The translations under genes were made by a program, and so were the position numbers. From UBA1413 sp037447215 (GTDB lineage Bacteria > Bacteroidota > Bacteroidia > Bacteroidales > Prolixibacteraceae): a stretch of 18,888 nt of DNA. Below the pieces are notes generated by a model that did no database searches, was not told the origin of the DNA, and saw only the letters and a list, made by a program, of their open reading frames with translations. Below, piece by piece: positions 1-7,282 of the stretch (position 1 is the first letter of the stretch; each line of letters starts with the position of its first letter). The stretch is taken from contig JBBIHB010000054.1 of NCBI GenBank assembly GCA_037447215.1, positions 1-18,888 on the forward strand, in the 5' to 3' direction.

Positions 1-272
1 GTTAGATTTTCAAAATCTGACCCGGTTAAATTTTTTTACCGGACAACAGTGATTTCTGAATTAAAAGCCTTTGCTTTTAAATGAAAGGAGCGGGTGGGGG
101 AGGATGAATCATTTTATTGCTATTTTGTTCCTCTGGAGCTGCCGAAGTGCCCATTGCGCCTTCTCCCTATCATTTTTTTAATGACTAACTTCTACCAATT
201 GCCGCTAACTACTTTCTGCCTCTATTTCCTGAAGTCGAGACACAGTGTCTTTGCCCCGGCCTTCTCCTTCGC
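1..272. other. Non-coding 3' flank with inverted repeats
   Basis: No convincing gene is seen here on either strand; the short open frames have no recognisable content. The first 80 bases hold three consecutive inverted repeats: 1-21 (10-base arms around one central base, one G-T pair), 22-42 (CCGGT/ACCGG outer arms, AT-rich centre) and 61-80 (TTAAAAGC, 4-base loop, GCTTTTAA, perfect). A fourth, AGACAC-A-GTGTCT, is at 238-250. They lie downstream of the leftward cluster that ends at 273, so some may act in transcript ending or 3' stability. None is followed by a clear U-run in the leftward direction, so a classical terminator is not supported. Confidence 0.5.
61..80. repeat. Perfect 8-bp inverted repeat (stem-loop)
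   Basis: TTAAAAGC at 61-68 and GCTTTTAA at 73-80 pair perfectly across a CTTT loop. This is the best-formed hairpin in the left flank. Its role is unknown; an RNA 3'-end structure for the leftward oxidoreductase cluster is one possibility. Confidence 0.5.
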
Positions 273-1616
273 CTATAATGTCAACTCCCAACCTTTTTCA
301 TAATCTCGCGTCCATAGCTTCATGGCTTCCTTATCTTTCAGGATATGGCCATTGGCAGGATTGCAGTTTAGCGACCTTCCAACCCGCTGAGCAATATTAC
401 CCAGTTGCACCAATAAAGTACTTTTGTGACCGGAATCAATATCTGAAGCGAGAGGAGTACCTTTTTTTATGGAATCAAAAAAGTTTCGTATATGGAATGC
501 ATCAAGAAGTTCGGCAGGATTTGCCAAATCGCGTGGATCGGTTTTCACTTGGCTTTTCACTTCCTTAATTATCTTGTTTTGTTTATCGAAGATGGTATAT
601 TCATCGCCTCCTGGAATATAAATGCTTCCGTTTTCGCCGTAAAAAATGGCGCCAACCGGGCTTCCATCCACATATTTCCCATTGCAACTGCGTCCTTCCC
701 AGGTCATGGTAATTCCTTCGGCAAAGTCAATGCTGATTACCTGCGTATCTGGTGTTTCCCAATCATCCTGGTAATGAAACCTTCCTCCGTTGGAGCTCAC
801 TTTTACCGGATAATCTACTCCGAAACCCCATCGAAGTAAATCCACCATGTGCGTGCCATTGTTAAGGGCTTCGCCGGTTCCCCAGTGCCAGAACCAGTGC
901 CAGTTATAATGCACAATGTTGTCGCGGTAAGTTGTCCGGGGTGCAGGCCCTTGCCAGAGTTCCCAGTCGAGCCACTCCGGCACAGGCACAACTTTGCCTG
1001 TTCCTATTGGGCTACGGTTGTTTGTGTACCAACTCTTTCCGAAGTATGGTCTCCCAATGGCTCCGGCTTTTAGTTGTTGAATCGCATCTACCACATTGGG
1101 CCAGGTGCGGCGCTGATTTCCCATTTGCAATACTCGTTTGTATTTTGAAGCTGCACCCACCAGGATTTCACCTTCGCGCGGACTATGACTGCAAGGTTTT
1201 TCGAGATAGACATCCTTACCTGCTTTCATGGCCATAAGTGCTGCTGGCGCATGCCAATGGTCGGGCATGGCAATTACCAAAGCATCCACATCTTTGCATT
1301 CGAAGGATCTGCGGATATCCTTTAAACCTTCGGGCCTTTTTTCCTGCCGCTCCAGAACTTTGGAAATACAATTTCCAATTGCACGGGTATCCACATCAAC
1401 CACATGCACTACGTTGCAATCGGCCTGACGGGCAAAATTGCCAGCCAGGGCAGTACCCCGGCTGTTTACTCCTGCTACTGAAACGTTGATGCGTTCGTTG
1501 GCTCCGATAATACGTGCATAACTTTTCGAACTTATTCCGGTTAACATTCCTCCCATCGACAATGCCGCTGCACCAAAAGAAGTTTTCCGGATAAATTCCC
1601 TGCGCGAGTTTTCCAT
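273..1616 (-). CDS. Tat-exported Gfo/Idh/MocA family oxidoreductase
   Basis: A predicted NAD(P)-dependent sugar oxidoreductase of 447 residues; the exact substrate is unknown. The start at 1616 is chosen because the protein then opens with a twin-arginine signal (SRREFIRK at residues 4-11, then a small hydrophobic stretch); the open frame could extend to 1727, but those extra residues look like intergenic sequence and would bury the signal. The N-terminal Rossmann-like domain has a variant glycine motif around residues 49-54 and the family motif EKP at 139-141, whose Lys140 is the usual catalytic lysine. The C-terminal domain includes GTH-x2-D near 254-259, a position often used for the catalytic His, within a Trp-rich stretch typical of the bacterial C2-type Gfo domain. 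It is last in a leftward cluster, 61 bp after the second oxidoreductase. Export by Tat implies folding with bound cofactor before secretion, so action on extracytoplasmic glycans or glycosides is likely (inference). Confidence 0.9.
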   Translation of the reverse strand: MENSRREFIRKTSFGAAALSMGGMLTGISSKSYARIIGANERINVSVAGVNSRGTALAGNFARQADCNVVHVVDVDTRAIGNCISKVLERQEKRPEGLKDIRRSFECKDVDALVIAMPDHWHAPAALMAMKAGKDVYLEKPCSHSPREGEILVGAASKYKRVLQMGNQRRTWPNVVDAIQQLKAGAIGRPYFGKSWYTNNRSPIGTGKVVPVPEWLDWELWQGPAPRTTYRDNIVHYNWHWFWHWGTGEALNNGTHMVDLLRWGFGVDYPVKVSSNGGRFHYQDDWETPDTQVISIDFAEGITMTWEGRSCNGKYVDGSPVGAIFYGENGSIYIPGGDEYTIFDKQNKIIKEVKSQVKTDPRDLANPAELLDAFHIRNFFDSIKKGTPLASDIDSGHKSTLLVQLGNIAQRVGRSLNCNPANGHILKDKEAMKLWTRDYEKGWELTL

Positions 1617-1677
1617 AAGTATTGATTTTTTATTGTGGCTTAAAAATATCAAAAAAATGTTACAAACTGGGGGTATT

Positions 1678-2667
1678 TTAAAAACCGGGTAAATTACACT
1701 TTGTGCCACCGAGCCTTTTACTCTCATCAGCTGCCTCCATAAAAGCCAATATTTCCAACGTCTCCCGCTGATCTATGGGTGAAATCCCTGTTTCGAAAAA
1801 ACGGGCAATTTCAAACAGCAAAGGTTTATATCCCTGGTAAGGGCCCAAATTTATAACACCCTTCTCTGTAAAGGCTATTCCACCATAATCTGTTTTTCCC
1901 TCCCTTAATCCGCGAAAAGTGCCGAATCGCCCATCTTCCCAAATACCAATAACTACATCGGCGCCATCTGAATAAAAGCGGGTTACGCTTTTACACCCCT
2001 TGCCCATTGCAGTTAAGAGGGTTTCTACACCATGAATGCCATACCAGAAAAGATCAGGGTGGGTTTTCTCGATGATAGCCGGGCTCCAGGTGGTGGCTCC
2101 ATAAACCTTCCCGAATTCGCCCTTTGCAACTTTCTGTGCATTTTCCATGTAACGCAACGATGAGCACGAGAAAACAGGAACTTTCATCCGATTGGCTTCA
2201 TCAAAAATCTCAACGGCCTCTTTCAGTGAAGCTGTCATCGGCTTATCAATAAAAAATCTTTTACCAGCCCTTATGACAGGAAGCGCCTGCTCAAGGTGCA
2301 ACCTGCCATCATTGGTATTCAGCAGAACAACATCTGATGCGGCTAATAGTGAATCTATTGAATCGACAATAGCCACATCAAATTTTTTAATTTCTTCGGT
2401 ATAAGCAGGAATGCGCGATACACTTGATCCAATATCGCGGCTACCGTGCGGATAAGCCGCCACAACCCGGTAACCGTGTAATGCAGGTTCAGGCTCCAGA
2501 CTGTTAAACTCCCTTGTAAAAGCAATGCTATGCGAAGTATCGAGACCAATAATCCCTATCCGCTTTCCTTTTTCAACTGACGGGGCAGCAAAGGTTTTAT
2601 ATCCAGTTATCCCGGCCCCTATTCCAGCCATGGTGGTTGCTTTAATAAAATGACGACGGTTATTCAT
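1678..2667 (-). CDS. Tat-exported Gfo/Idh/MocA oxidoreductase, GLDTSH subtype
   Basis: A 329-residue oxidoreductase of the Gfo/Idh/MocA fold. The start at 2667 gives a Tat-type signal (NRRHFIKAT at residues 3-11, then a Gly/Ala-rich hydrophobic stretch to about 28). The dinucleotide-binding region reads GIIGLDTSH (38-46) instead of the usual GxGxxG, an atypical nucleotide-contact loop. DKP at 141-143 replaces the more common EKP and keeps the lysine (Lys142). His212 in YGIHGVE is a candidate catalytic residue. The sequence is short for the family and ends soon after the C-terminal sheet. It sits between the GH127 gene (60 bp upstream) and the larger oxidoreductase (61 bp downstream), all on one strand, so co-transcription is likely. 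The substrate cannot be read from sequence. Redox chemistry on sugars released by the neighbouring glycosidase is a reasonable guess; a non-catalytic cofactor-binding role is possible too. Confidence 0.88.
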   Translation of the reverse strand: MNNRRHFIKATTMAGIGAGITGYKTFAAPSVEKGKRIGIIGLDTSHSIAFTREFNSLEPEPALHGYRVVAAYPHGSRDIGSSVSRIPAYTEEIKKFDVAIVDSIDSLLAASDVVLLNTNDGRLHLEQALPVIRAGKRFFIDKPMTASLKEAVEIFDEANRMKVPVFSCSSLRYMENAQKVAKGEFGKVYGATTWSPAIIEKTHPDLFWYGIHGVETLLTAMGKGCKSVTRFYSDGADVVIGIWEDGRFGTFRGLREGKTDYGGIAFTEKGVINLGPYQGYKPLLFEIARFFETGISPIDQRETLEILAFMEAADESKRLGGTKCNLPGF

Positions 2668-2727
2668 ATTCGATTAATTTACTTATTTTCTTTTTGCTCC
2701 TTGCCTTAAACTGCCACTGTTTACCCG

Positions 2728-4758
2728 TTACATTCCCCTCAACACTGGAAATTCAGTGATTCTCAAGGTTGTGCATCCATAGGGAATGAGTGTAATTTCT
2801 TCTTCGGGACTATCATCCAGTTCCATTTTGTACATATAGCTCCATGGGATGGGACCTGCCATATCCTGGTATAGTTGCCATGAAGGTATAATGATTCCTT
2901 TAGTCTTTATTTCGATGGGTGCACTTTGAGGGTTCCAGGGAAAATCGGAAATTTTGCCCTTTTTCAGAACCTGAAAGGCTTCATCAGGATTATTCAGTGC
3001 CGATGCAGGCAACCCATAATTCCATGGAGAAGTTGGAAAAACTTCATAATAATAGTCCCCGTAAATTTCAGGGTCGTTGCTATTGGCAACCCTGTTCCAT
3101 TTTTCCCCGATTTTCAGTGCATATACCAAAGGCCCGCGCTCAACGAAACGGGAATTTTCATACCAAGTTGTGAATTCCAACTTCATCGGAAAAAAAAGTT
3201 CAATATTATCTCCTGAATTCCATTCCGGCTCAATCCTTACAATATTTTTGTGATGTGCATAAGGTATTGATTGCCCGTTAAGCCTGAGTTCAGCATCGCT
3301 GCACCAAAGAGGTACCCTGATGTAAAATGGAAATTCGAGTGCTTCTCTGTCTTCAGGAAAAGTGATTTCGAAACGGATATGCTCATCGAACGGATAATTT
3401 GGAATTTCATGTATGATCACCTCAGTACCTCCGGCAACTTTCGCTTTTGCCCTGCACGGAGCATGTATCATGGCTGCCAGCCCATTATCTGGTGTGGCGT
3501 AAAAGAGGTTCTGGGTAAATTTTGGCCATCCCTGGTGCATATTCGAGGTGCAGCACGGGTAACCAGCCAGCAAACCAAATAGCAGATCTGTGCCATCGTG
3601 GTTGATATCGAAATTTCTCATTCCCCGGGTAATCATCACCTGGTTGGGTTGCTGAAAATATTGCCGGGTCATAAAATCATCGGCTATTTGTGCAGGAAGG
3701 GCATTAAAAGCAATCTTTTCTAGAAGATCGGCATATTGAACCTCGCCCGTTATCATCAAAATATTTTCGAGCGAAAACATCATTTCAACCGCTGAACACA
3801 ACTCCGAACCCTGTGTCGGGTTCATCCCGTGCAAGGCCTCACCTCCACCAAATAAACCCTGAGGTTGTCCATGATATTTCCTGATGTCCGCAAAAGCCTT
3901 TTTGGTCGCATCAAGATACCTTTGTTCGGGACGCTGCTGATAATTAACGGCAGGCATTTTAATACCCTGCGCCAGATTAACACAATGCAGACTGCCCAAT
4001 TGAGGTATATGATCGCCATTCAGAAATGAGCCGGCAAAGTCAAAAGCCTGACTATAAATCATGTCGCCAAGTTTAAGCAGAAAAGATTCGCCTGTAATAT
4101 TGTAAAGCCAATACACCATATTCAGGTTATCGCAGGCACGGAATTCACCCCAGAAGGTCCAATGCCCGAGAGGGGTTTCAGGAAGTTGCTGCAACTGGTA
4201 TTGAAAGTATTTCGTGAACAGTTGGATTACCCTATCATCGCCTGTTGCTGAATAATATTGTTTAAGTACTTTCAGCATTACCATTTTGGGCCACCAGTCG
4301 CGGCTGTTGTTTCGTTGCAAACCCCTTTCCGGCCCATAATCAGTTGATGGGCCAAAATACCCGTCGAGCTGTTGACTGTTGAGCGCCCATTCTATCCAGG
4401 GTTGTATTTTGGCTATTAATACCGAATCGTTCAGGATATAGGCAAGTGGCAACAACCCATCAAGCCAGTAAGGGCCTCTTTCCCATTGGTCGCCATCGCC
4501 ACCAAGCCAGCCGTTGCGGGGGCCCAATACTTGTGGATACAAATGGTCGAGATGGCCGGTTGCACCATTTTTTTGCCGTATTAACATTTCCATGAGCCAG
4601 CCTTCAGGTTGAACAGCTCCTGGAGGTAGTTCCAAAAAAACCGTTTTAACCAGGGGAAAACGGTTTCCTATATAATTTGTTATTTTTTTTTCATTTTCAG
4701 GGTATCTGCAACACATCAATATACTCATAAGCGAAATTAACAGAAATATTGACTTCAT
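2728..4758 (-). CDS. GH127-type beta-L-arabinofuranosidase-like glycosidase
   Basis: A 676-residue secreted glycoside hydrolase of the DUF1680/GH127 group, first in the leftward three-gene cluster. The N-terminus (MKSIFLLIS...MCC, residues 1-17) is a signal sequence; the Cys pair at 16-17 could be lipidated but the lipobox is poor. The (alpha/alpha)6 barrel region holds the hallmark metal and catalytic residues of characterised GH127 enzymes: Glu319-x-Cys321 (SELCS) and the Cys402-Cys403 pair (PCCTSN), a zinc-thiolate set in which one cysteine is the nucleophile. Glu307 in GGGEALHG is a candidate acid/base. The C-terminal third is a beta-rich domain. All key residues are present, so it should be active. 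Beta-L-arabinofuranose is the best-known substrate, but the DUF1680 superfamily includes relatives with other specificities, so the sugar is not certain. The start is set by the signal peptide. Confidence 0.88.
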   Translation of the reverse strand: MKSIFLLISLMSILMCCRYPENEKKITNYIGNRFPLVKTVFLELPPGAVQPEGWLMEMLIRQKNGATGHLDHLYPQVLGPRNGWLGGDGDQWERGPYWLDGLLPLAYILNDSVLIAKIQPWIEWALNSQQLDGYFGPSTDYGPERGLQRNNSRDWWPKMVMLKVLKQYYSATGDDRVIQLFTKYFQYQLQQLPETPLGHWTFWGEFRACDNLNMVYWLYNITGESFLLKLGDMIYSQAFDFAGSFLNGDHIPQLGSLHCVNLAQGIKMPAVNYQQRPEQRYLDATKKAFADIRKYHGQPQGLFGGGEALHGMNPTQGSELCSAVEMMFSLENILMITGEVQYADLLEKIAFNALPAQIADDFMTRQYFQQPNQVMITRGMRNFDINHDGTDLLFGLLAGYPCCTSNMHQGWPKFTQNLFYATPDNGLAAMIHAPCRAKAKVAGGTEVIIHEIPNYPFDEHIRFEITFPEDREALEFPFYIRVPLWCSDAELRLNGQSIPYAHHKNIVRIEPEWNSGDNIELFFPMKLEFTTWYENSRFVERGPLVYALKIGEKWNRVANSNDPEIYGDYYYEVFPTSPWNYGLPASALNNPDEAFQVLKKGKISDFPWNPQSAPIEIKTKGIIIPSWQLYQDMAGPIPWSYMYKMELDDSPEEEITLIPYGCTTLRITEFPVLRGM

Positions 4759-4801
4759 AAACAGATTTATTAATTGCAGGTAAAGATAAAAATTCTGGTT
4801 T

Positions 4802-4815
4802 TAATTCCGGAATTA
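4802..4815. promoter_or_regulatory. Perfect 14-bp palindrome, candidate operator
   Basis: TAATTCCGGAATTA reads identically on both strands. It lies in the 152-bp divergent spacer between the GH127 cluster (start 4758, minus) and the GH26 gene (start 4911, plus). It ends 23 bases before a possible GH26 -7 element (AATATTTG, 4839-4846), overlapping or just preceding the expected -33 zone. The position suits a shared operator for a dimeric regulator; no regulator gene is in the window. Confidence 0.4.
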
Positions 4816-4838
4816 TCCAAAGCATTTAGCCTGAATGA

Positions 4839-4846
4839 AATATTTG
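4839..4846 (+). promoter_or_regulatory. Possible -7 element for GH26 gene
   Basis: AATATTTG matches the Bacteroidota TAnnTTTG box at 7 of 8 positions, about 65 bases before the GH26 start. No clear TTTG is seen at the -33 position; the palindrome at 4802-4815 lies nearby. On the opposite strand, TATCTTTA (4781-4788, 7 of 8) is a similar weak candidate for the GH127 cluster. Confidence 0.3.
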
Positions 4847-4910
4847 GCAGTATTATGAATTATCTGTACTATTATGATTTTAATTCAAAGTCAAATTAAT
4901 TTTTCTCGTG

Positions 4911-6026
4911 ATGAAAACCATATTCTCTTTGCTCTTTGTGTGTTTATGTGGCCCGATAAATGCCCAAAAACCTGCGCCCATCGATAAAAATGCAACCCGG
5001 GAAACAGTTGCGCTATTCCACAATCTGATTAAACTTTCAGAAAACCACACCTTATTCGGGCATCAGCATGCCACAGAGTATGGTAGGGGCTGGAGTGGCG
5101 ATAAAGATCGATCAGATGTGAAATCGGTAGTTGGCTCTCATCCGGCTGTAATTGGCGTTGACATTATGGGATTTTCAGGAGGGTCGCCAGAAACCATTCA
5201 GAAAGCAAAAGATGATTTGCGAAAAAATGTTGTGGATACTTATAACCGGGGTGGGGTAACTACGGTAGCCTGGCATTTTTCCAATCCGGTTTCGGGTGGC
5301 GGTTTTTACTGGCGCGATTCCATCTCGCTTCCAGCTGTAAAATATATCATTCCAGGAGGTGAGGCGCATGACAAATATAAGCGCATCCTCGACGGAGTGG
5401 GTGAATGGGCCAATAGTCTTGTTGGCTTGGATGGGAACCTGGTTCCACTCATATTCCGCCCGTATCATGAGTTTGACGGAGACTGGTTCTGGTGGGGCAG
5501 ATCGCATTGTACCCGCGAAGAATTTATCTCGCTCTGGAAATTTACTGTTTCATATCTGCGCGACACGCTTAAAGTGCACAATTTCCTGTATGCTTTCACT
5601 CCCGATAACCGTTTTAACAGCGAAGAGCAATTTTTGGAGCGTTACCCTGGCGACGAGTGGGTTGACATGGTGGGTATGGACAATTATGCCGACCTTGGGC
5701 GCGACCGTTATGATATTGAAACTGCAGCCCGTAAATTGAAGATTGTTTCGGACTATGCTATAAAAGCCGGAAAACTGGCAGCTTTTACCGAAACCGGATT
5801 GGAGTCGATCCCGAACCCGACATGGTGGACCGAAACCTTGCTGAAAGCCATGCGGATGTATGTTACACGTCTTGCCTATGTGCTGGTTTGGAGAAACGAC
5901 ATACATAGTCCCAAACATTATTATGCACCGGTACCTGATCACCCGAGTGTGCCTGATTTTATTAAATTTTTCGAAGACCCTTATACGCTATTTGAGAAAG
6001 ATCTGCAAAGGATATATAAATTCTGA
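4911..6026 (+). CDS. Secreted GH26 beta-mannanase-like glycoside hydrolase
   Basis: A 371-residue endo-acting glycosidase of family 26, most likely a beta-1,4-mannanase. The ATG at 4911 is preferred over the in-frame GTG at 4908. Residues 1-19 (MKTIFSLLFV... to INAQ) form a signal peptide. The rest is a single TIM barrel: GHQHATEYGR (50-59) is the usual early family motif, Glu187 in RPYHEFDG is the acid/base, and Glu295 in FTETG is the nucleophile, with Trp-rich subsite strands (WFWWG, 192-196). There is no binding module and the length is normal for a single-domain GH26. It is divergent from the GH127 cluster and convergent with thiL, with only 4 bp between the two stop codons. Whether it acts on mannan, glucomannan or another beta-mannoside cannot be told; some GH26 members act on xylan or mixed-linkage glucan. 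Confidence 0.92.
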   Translation: MKTIFSLLFVCLCGPINAQKPAPIDKNATRETVALFHNLIKLSENHTLFGHQHATEYGRGWSGDKDRSDVKSVVGSHPAVIGVDIMGFSGGSPETIQKAKDDLRKNVVDTYNRGGVTTVAWHFSNPVSGGGFYWRDSISLPAVKYIIPGGEAHDKYKRILDGVGEWANSLVGLDGNLVPLIFRPYHEFDGDWFWWGRSHCTREEFISLWKFTVSYLRDTLKVHNFLYAFTPDNRFNSEEQFLERYPGDEWVDMVGMDNYADLGRDRYDIETAARKLKIVSDYAIKAGKLAAFTETGLESIPNPTWWTETLLKAMRMYVTRLAYVLVWRNDIHSPKHYYAPVPDHPSVPDFIKFFEDPYTLFEKDLQRIYKF

Positions 6027-6035
6027 ATATTCAGA
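6022..6035. repeat. 14-bp palindrome spanning both convergent stop codons
   Basis: TCTGAATATTCAGA is a perfect palindrome. It contains the TGA stop of the GH26 gene (6024-6026) and, by symmetry, the TGA of thiL on the other strand (6031-6033). It could form a small hairpin in both transcripts, although with no U-run it is a weak terminator candidate. It may also be chance at a tight convergent junction. Confidence 0.45.
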
Positions 6036-7065
6036 TATGCCTCCACCCCTGAGCCTGAAGCGGGATTAACGAACCACCTGAAGTGACAAGCTTTGCTCCT
6101 TCTTCTTTATCTGTCATGTGCCCTATAATGGTAATATCGGGGTCGTTTTTGATTTTATTGTAATCGGCAAGGGGAAGTGTAAAGAGCAATTCATAATCTT
6201 CACCGCCATTGAGGGCAGCAACAATAGGGTTCATGCTGAATTCATAGGCTAATGCTTTTGTCTGGTCGGCATAAGGGATTTTTTCTTCGTACAGGTGACA
6301 ACCTACACCTGAATTTTTACACAGGTGGAGAATTTCGGAAGAAAGCCCGTCAGAAATATCGATCATCGAAGTAGGCTTAATTCCCAATTTCATAAATACT
6401 TCTATCATATCTTTCCTTGCTTCGGGTTTCAGTTGCCTTTGCAAAATATAATCGTACCCTTCGAGTTTGGGCTGAATATTCGGGTTAACTTTGAACACTT
6501 CATTTTCACGTTCGAGCAATTGAAGTCCCATGTAGGCTCCGCCAAGGTCACCGGTTACACAAAGCAGATCGTTAGGCTTTGCCCCCGCCCGGTAAACAAG
6601 TTTTTCGAGAGGCGCTGAACCAATTGCTGTAATGCTTATGGTCAGCCCGGATAGCGAGGAGGTTGTATCACCACCCACCAGGTCAATACTGTAATTTTCG
6701 CAGGCCTGATGGATGCCCTCATATAACTGTTCAACTGCTTCGAGGTTAAAACGCTTCGAAATAGCCAGGCTCACAGTGATCTGTTTAGGGAAAGCATTCA
6801 TAGCACAGACATCACTCAGATTTACAACCACTGCTTTGTAGCCGAGATGTTTCAAGGGCACATACATCAGGTTGAAATGAATTCCTTCTGTCAACAAATC
6901 GGTGGTTACCACAACTGCCTCGTCACCAAAAGAAAGTACAGCTGCATCGTCGCCCACTCCAACAAGACTGCTGCTGTTTTTTAATTCAATCTTACGGGTC
7001 AGATGGTCAATCAATCCAAATTCCCCTAAAGATTCTATACTTAATTTCCGATTGTCCTCTTTCAT
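6031..7065 (-). CDS. thiL: Thiamine-monophosphate kinase
   Basis: ThiL phosphorylates thiamine monophosphate to thiamine pyrophosphate with ATP, the last step of thiamine cofactor synthesis, in the cytoplasm. At 344 residues it has the usual family length. The PurM/ThiL-type fold is shown by motifs in order: VGVGDDAAVL (35-44, metal and ATP binding), TTDLLTEGIHF (54-64), LVGGDTTSS (129-137), DISDGLSSE (236-244) and NGGEDYELLF (286-295). Other thiamine genes are not in this window. Its start at 7065 is supported by a well-placed promoter at 7109-7140. It converges on the GH26 gene and diverges from sufB. Recognition as ThiL is confident because several independent motifs agree. Confidence 0.96.
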   Translation of the reverse strand: MKEDNRKLSIESLGEFGLIDHLTRKIELKNSSSLVGVGDDAAVLSFGDEAVVVTTDLLTEGIHFNLMYVPLKHLGYKAVVVNLSDVCAMNAFPKQITVSLAISKRFNLEAVEQLYEGIHQACENYSIDLVGGDTTSSLSGLTISITAIGSAPLEKLVYRAGAKPNDLLCVTGDLGGAYMGLQLLERENEVFKVNPNIQPKLEGYDYILQRQLKPEARKDMIEVFMKLGIKPTSMIDISDGLSSEILHLCKNSGVGCHLYEEKIPYADQTKALAYEFSMNPIVAALNGGEDYELLFTLPLADYNKIKNDPDITIIGHMTDKEEGAKLVTSGGSLIPLQAQGWRHI

Positions 7066-7108
7066 GTTAAATCAGGATAAAAAGGTATTTAATATCTGAG
7101 TTTTCAAG

Positions 7109-7140
7109 CAAAAGTATCCTTAATTTTGTATCTTTGCAAA
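7109..7140 (-). promoter_or_regulatory. Bacteroidota-type promoter for thiL
   Basis: On the minus strand the -7 box TACTTTTG (7109-7116) matches TAnnTTTG fully and is preceded after 20 bases by TTTG (7137-7140). The expected transcript start is near 7100, about 35 bases before the thiL ATG. It overlaps the opposite-strand -7 boxes for sufB. Confidence 0.6.
7121..7136 (+). promoter_or_regulatory. Tandem -7 boxes for the suf operon
   Basis: Two back-to-back full matches to TAnnTTTG, TAATTTTG (7121-7128) and TATCTTTG (7129-7136), face sufB. No clear -33 TTTG is visible at the usual distance. They imply a leader of about 140 bases before sufB and share DNA with the thiL promoter. Confidence 0.5.
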
Positions 7141-7173
7141 CCTTTCAGCCGAACCCGTTTGGTGCCTGAAAGG
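7141..7173 (+). promoter_or_regulatory. Hairpin at the 5' end of the sufB leader
   Basis: CCTTTCAG (7141-7148) pairs perfectly with CTGAAAGG (7166-7173). The loop can extend the stem a little (CCGA with TTGG). It begins about 5 bases after the second -7 box, so it would be the first structure in the mRNA. A stabilising 5' stem or a regulator-binding element is possible. A second inverted repeat (TCAGTTA-T-TAACTGA) is at 7213-7227 in the same leader. No known riboswitch class is recognised. Confidence 0.45.
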
Positions 7174-7282
7174 CATATAATCAGCAAAAAATTAGAACAT
7201 TTTATCCTCGAGTCAGTTATTAACTGAACTGTGAAGTAAAGATCAAAATCAGTTTACCAGTTATAGTAACAACAGATCAGAA

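Noticed and set aside
94..303. Plus-strand 69-codon open frame in the left flank
   Set aside because: No recognisable motif, unbalanced composition and overlap with the end of the oxidoreductase gene; inverted repeats explain the region better.
245..1489. Several plus-strand open frames of 66-115 codons opposite the oxidoreductase gene
   Set aside because: They lie antisense to a well-supported Gfo/Idh/MocA gene and show no domain or signal of their own; they are reading-frame shadows.
273..1616. GH109 (NAD-dependent glycosidase) identity for the larger oxidoreductase
   Set aside because: Both share the Gfo/Idh/MocA fold and Tat export, but the motifs here (EKP, the Trp-rich GTGEALNNGTH block) fit the generic bacterial C2-type group better than GH109.
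1617..1727. Upstream start for the larger oxidoreductase
   Set aside because: It would place 37 residues before the twin-arginine signal and overlap the end of the preceding gene.
7174..7282. Riboswitch (for example TPP) in the thiL/sufB spacer
   Set aside because: The conserved TPP aptamer sequence blocks were not found; only simple inverted repeats are visible.
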